From: Rhodococcus koreensis
GTDB taxonomy: Bacteria; Actinomycetota; Actinomycetes; Mycobacteriales; Mycobacteriaceae
DNA length: 64,000 nucleotides
Direction: 5' to 3'
Assembly: GCF_900105905.1 (NCBI RefSeq)
Contig: NZ_FNSV01000005.1
Coordinates: 7,626,001 to 7,690,000, forward strand
Position 1 is the first letter of the stretch, and every line of letters starts with the position of its first letter. The notes under the pieces were generated by a model. The model saw nothing but the letters and a program-made list of their open reading frames with translations. It made no database searches and was not told where the DNA came from. Below are positions 61,342-64,000 of the stretch, in pieces. Made by a program: the position numbers and the translations under genes.

Positions 61342-64000
61342 ATGGTGACGGTCTACCTGCTCGGCGAGCAGCGCGTGTCGAACCCGGAGGACGACGGGGC
61401 AGGCACCGTCTCGTCACGGGCGATCGCGCTGCTGGCCTATCTCGTGCTGCACGCCGGTCTCGCCCAGTCCAGGACCCGTCTCGCCGGGCTGTTCTGGCCC
61501 GAGTCGAGCGAGCAGCAGGCTCGCACCAACCTGCGGCGGGAACTGCACAACCTCCGTGGTCTCCTGGGGTCGGATGGTGCGCCGACCGCGGACGGGCCGA
61601 CGCTGACGTGGACGGACTCGCCGTCGTGCCGGGTGGACGTCGACACGTTCCGCAACGAGCGGGCGGCAGCCCTCGCCGCCCTCGCCGATTCCGACACCCC
61701 GGCATTTCTCGAACACGCGGACTGCGCGATCGACACCTATCGCGGTGACCTCATGCCTGGGGCGTACGAGGACTGGGTCCTCGACCATCGGGACGTGCTG
61801 CGCCGGGAGTGCGTCGAACTCTGCGAGGCGACGGTGCGGGTGCTGCGGGACTCGGGTGAGGTGGAGGCGGCGACGACGTGGGCGCGTCGGCGCATCCAAC
61901 TCGACCCGCTGGCGGAGGCCGGGTACCGGACGCTCATGGAACTGCAAGCCGCATCGGGTGACCGGGCGGCGGCGATGACCACGTATCACCGGTGCGCGGC
62001 GGTGCTGGAGACCGAACTCGGGGTCGCGCCGGGCGCCGCGACCACCCGGCTGTTCGACAACCTGCTGGGCGAGCAACCCGCCGCGGCTCCCCGGCGCGAA
62101 CGCGTTCGGACGGCGATGCCCGCCCTGATCGGGCGGGAGCGCGAATGCGCGGAATTGCAGCGGCGGTGGCGGCAGGCCCTCGACGGCAGGCAGGGGCTGG
62201 TGCTCGTCTCCGGTGACGCGGGGGTCGGCAAGACCCGGTTGACCACCGAACTCGCGGAGATCGCTCGTGCCGACGGGGCAGTGGTAGCGACGGCGCGGTG
62301 TTTCGGACTGCCGGGCCGCGTCGCGCTCGCCCCCGTCGCCGAGTGGCTGCGCAGCCCGGAGTTTCGGTCGGCGATCGGGTCGCTGGATCCGTTGTGGAGG
62401 GTCGAGGTCGAGCGGCTGGTCCCGAGCGTCGAGTCCGCGCCGCGGCCGGCGACGTCCCGGGCGATGGTCGACGCATGGCAGAGGCACCGCTTCTTCGAGG
62501 GGACGGCGCGCGCGGTGCTGTCGCCCGGCCGGCCGGTCCTGCTCGTCCTCGACGATCTGCAGTGGTGCGACGCGGAGACGACGGCGTGGCTGGCGTTCCT
62601 GCTGTCCCTCGACACCCATCTGCGGGTACTGGTCGCGGCGACCGCCCGCACGGACGAGGCGCAGTCCCGCCGCGACGTGAGGGACGCGTTGCGGGCCCTC
62701 CGGTCGGCGCGACTGGTCACGGACGTCGAGGTGGACCCGTTGACCGCGGACGGGACCGTCGAACTGGCGAGGTCCCTCGGTGGCCGGGTGCTGGATCCTG
62801 CGGAGGAGGCGGTCCTGTACGCCGCGACCGCGGGCTACCCGCTGTACGTCGTGGAGGCCGCCAGGATGGTGCCGGGCACGGATGCGACCGGGGGCGGCGG
62901 GGGCGCCGGCAACCTCGGCGAGGTGTTGGCCCGGCGACTCGGGCAGTGCTCGGAACCGGCCCGGGACGTCGCAGGCCTCGCCGCGGCCCTCGGCGCGGAT
63001 TTCGATCTGGACCTGCTCAGCGAGGCGAGCGACCTGGACACCGATTCCCTCGTGCAGGCGGTGGACGAACTGTGGCGGCGCAGGATCGTCAGGCCGGCGG
63101 GCACCGGGTACGACTTCGTGCACGACTTGGTCCGGGAGGCCGCGTACCGCTCGGTCGGTCCGCCGCGACGCTGGCTCCTGCATCGGCGTCTGGCGCAGGG
63201 ACTCGAACTTCTGCACACCGGCCGCACCGACGACGTGGCCGGGCAACTCGCCGAGCAGTATCGGCGCGGCGGCCGCCCCGACCGTGCCCTGCATTATCTG
63301 CAGCGCGCAGCCGAGGTAGCGGCAGGCGTGTTCGCGAACGCCGACGCCCTGCGGCTCTTCCGGGACTGCCTCGACCTTCTGGAGGCGATGCCGGTGGGCC
63401 GCAACCGGGACGCTCACGAGGTCGACGTGCGCCAGGGCATGTCGGCGCCGCTGACCACCCTGTACGGATACTCCGACCCTCAGCTCGAGCGGACGCTGGA
63501 CCGCACCATGGAGTTGGGGCAGCGACTACGCAGGCCGAAGGTGGTGCTCGGTGCGCTGATCGGATTGTTCGCGGTCCACTTCGTGCAGGGGCACACCGCG
63601 CACGCCTACGGGCTCGGCGTGCGTGCCCTCGAACTGTCCGCGGCGGATCCGGAATTCGAGGGTCAGGCGCATTTCGCGGTGGCGGGCGGCGCCCTCGGTC
63701 TCGGCAGGCCGAGGGAGGCGATCGAACATTTCGACATCGCGCAGCGATCGTTCTCGGACGACTATTCGTTCATCCTCGGAACGCGGCTCGAGGTGCATTG
63801 CCACGCGTGGAAATCGCACGCGTACTGGATGATCGGCGACGAGCAGGCGGCCGTGCAGGCGTCCGCGGATGCCCTCGAGCTGGGCAGGGCCTGCGGCCAC
63901 CCGTACAGTCTCGCGGTGGCGCTGGGGTACGCGTCGGTGCTGCATCAGGTCCGGGGCGACGACACCGCGCTGCTCGCCTCGCTGACGGAGTTGCGGCAGC
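61342..64000 (+). CDS. SARP/BTAD-domain ATPase regulator (AfsR-like), partial
   Basis: The frame is open from ATG 61342 to the end of the window, giving 886 residues without a stop. The N-terminal 95 residues are an OmpR-like DNA-binding domain, and about 100-245 form the bacterial transcriptional activation (BTAD) domain (LDPLAEAGYRTLMELQAASG, with ELGVAPGAAT ending it). The STAND-type ATPase follows with Walker A SGDAGVGKTRL (about 290-300) and Walker B VLLVLDDLQWCD, then a TPR-like helical repeat region. Such proteins activate antibiotic or secondary-metabolism genes in actinobacteria; targets here are unknown. The gene is cut by the window end, so the C-terminus is missing. Confidence 0.88.
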   Translation, partial: MVTVYLLGEQRVSNPEDDGAGTVSSRAIALLAYLVLHAGLAQSRTRLAGLFWPESSEQQARTNLRRELHNLRGLLGSDGAPTADGPTLTWTDSPSCRVDVDTFRNERAAALAALADSDTPAFLEHADCAIDTYRGDLMPGAYEDWVLDHRDVLRRECVELCEATVRVLRDSGEVEAATTWARRRIQLDPLAEAGYRTLMELQAASGDRAAAMTTYHRCAAVLETELGVAPGAATTRLFDNLLGEQPAAAPRRERVRTAMPALIGRERECAELQRRWRQALDGRQGLVLVSGDAGVGKTRLTTELAEIARADGAVVATARCFGLPGRVALAPVAEWLRSPEFRSAIGSLDPLWRVEVERLVPSVESAPRPATSRAMVDAWQRHRFFEGTARAVLSPGRPVLLVLDDLQWCDAETTAWLAFLLSLDTHLRVLVAATARTDEAQSRRDVRDALRALRSARLVTDVEVDPLTADGTVELARSLGGRVLDPAEEAVLYAATAGYPLYVVEAARMVPGTDATGGGGGAGNLGEVLARRLGQCSEPARDVAGLAAALGADFDLDLLSEASDLDTDSLVQAVDELWRRRIVRPAGTGYDFVHDLVREAAYRSVGPPRRWLLHRRLAQGLELLHTGRTDDVAGQLAEQYRRGGRPDRALHYLQRAAEVAAGVFANADALRLFRDCLDLLEAMPVGRNRDAHEVDVRQGMSAPLTTLYGYSDPQLERTLDRTMELGQRLRRPKVVLGALIGLFAVHFVQGHTAHAYGLGVRALELSAADPEFEGQAHFAVAGGALGLGRPREAIEHFDIAQRSFSDDYSFILGTRLEVHCHAWKSHAYWMIGDEQAAVQASADALELGRACGHPYSLAVALGYASVLHQVRGDDTALLASLTELRQ

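Noticed and set aside
61414..63417. Leftward open frame of 667 codons opposite the SARP-type regulator
   Set aside because: Arg-rich low-complexity translation; the forward frame has Walker A and B motifs and stays open to the window end.

Overview
The window is high-GC actinobacterial DNA, most likely from a mycolic-acid-containing member of the Mycobacteriales, with Rhodococcus the best guess. That inference rests on gene content: a wax ester synthase/DGAT, EspG and WXG100/PPE-like type VII secretion proteins, DUF3558 lipoproteins, a DUF4185 (endo-D-arabinanase-type) protein, a mycothiol-dependent-isomerase-family protein and several acyl-CoA metabolism clusters. It looks like ordinary chromosome: genes are packed tightly, many with ATGA/GTGA stop-start overlaps. 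I see no tRNA, rRNA, insertion sequence, prophage or CRISPR array.

Region 1 (1-6.4 kb) is an acid-catabolism cluster: an acyl-CoA dehydrogenase and an SDR diverge from an MHS-type permease and an AMP-dependent acyl-CoA ligase, with a mirror-image repeat in the divergent promoter region. A HemK/PrmC-like methyltransferase follows a hairpin. Region 2 (6.7-12.5 kb) holds a Pro/Gly-repeat secreted protein, a 44-residue Lys-rich protein, an isolated type VII secretion accessory set (TY-Chap-like chaperone, EspG, WXG100/PPE-like protein), an MFS pump and a Pro/Thr-rich membrane-anchored protein. Region 3 (12.7-17.2 kb) holds a 30-codon upstream reading frame coupled to a flavoprotein/ferredoxin pair, an HSL-type esterase and a wax ester synthase/DGAT.

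Region 4 (17.3-24.4 kb) is a TPP-riboswitch-controlled operon, tenA-thiY-thiX-thiZ, for salvage of thiamin pyrimidine. It is followed by an NrtR-like regulator with a degraded Nudix box, a type B carboxylesterase and an MFS exporter. Region 5 (24.4-33.2 kb) carries two DUF3558 lipoproteins with a small GNAT protein, the DUF4185 protein, a GlcD-type FAD oxidase, a peptidase E homologue, an MDMPI-family protein, an acyl-CoA synthetase, and a zinc-ribbon/DUF488 pair.

Region 6 (33.4-45.8 kb) holds the three-subunit proton-translocating transhydrogenase (pntAA-pntAB-pntB), a PAP2-like membrane protein, a Tat-exported multicopper oxidase, an MFS protein, a branched-chain 2-oxoacid dehydrogenase operon (E1alpha-E1beta-E2), a DoxX-like protein, an APH-like phosphotransferase and a thioesterase. 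Region 7 (45.8-53.6 kb) holds a BenE-type permease, a macro-domain protein coupled to a Na+/H+ antiporter, a full urate-degradation operon (OHCU decarboxylase, HIU hydrolase, uricase, NCS2 permease), a DUF6328-like protein and an AroE paralogue of the HI0607 type.

Region 8 (53.6-64 kb) holds a membrane-tethered sulfite-oxidase-fold molybdoenzyme, a DUF1524-type lipoprotein nuclease, a small unknown protein, a quinone-reductase-like enzyme, a 39-residue Gly-rich peptide beside two mutually exclusive hairpins, an SNF2 ATPase coupled to a SWIM zinc-finger protein, and the start of a large SARP/BTAD-ATPase regulator that runs off the end.

The least explained items are the isolated EspG/TY-Chap/WXG100-like set, the two very short genes too small for routine calling (7371-7505 and 57400-57519), the coupled upstream peptide at 12705, and a set of intergenic palindromes that recur with shared sequence. 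One of these encodes the last residues of two convergent genes at once.
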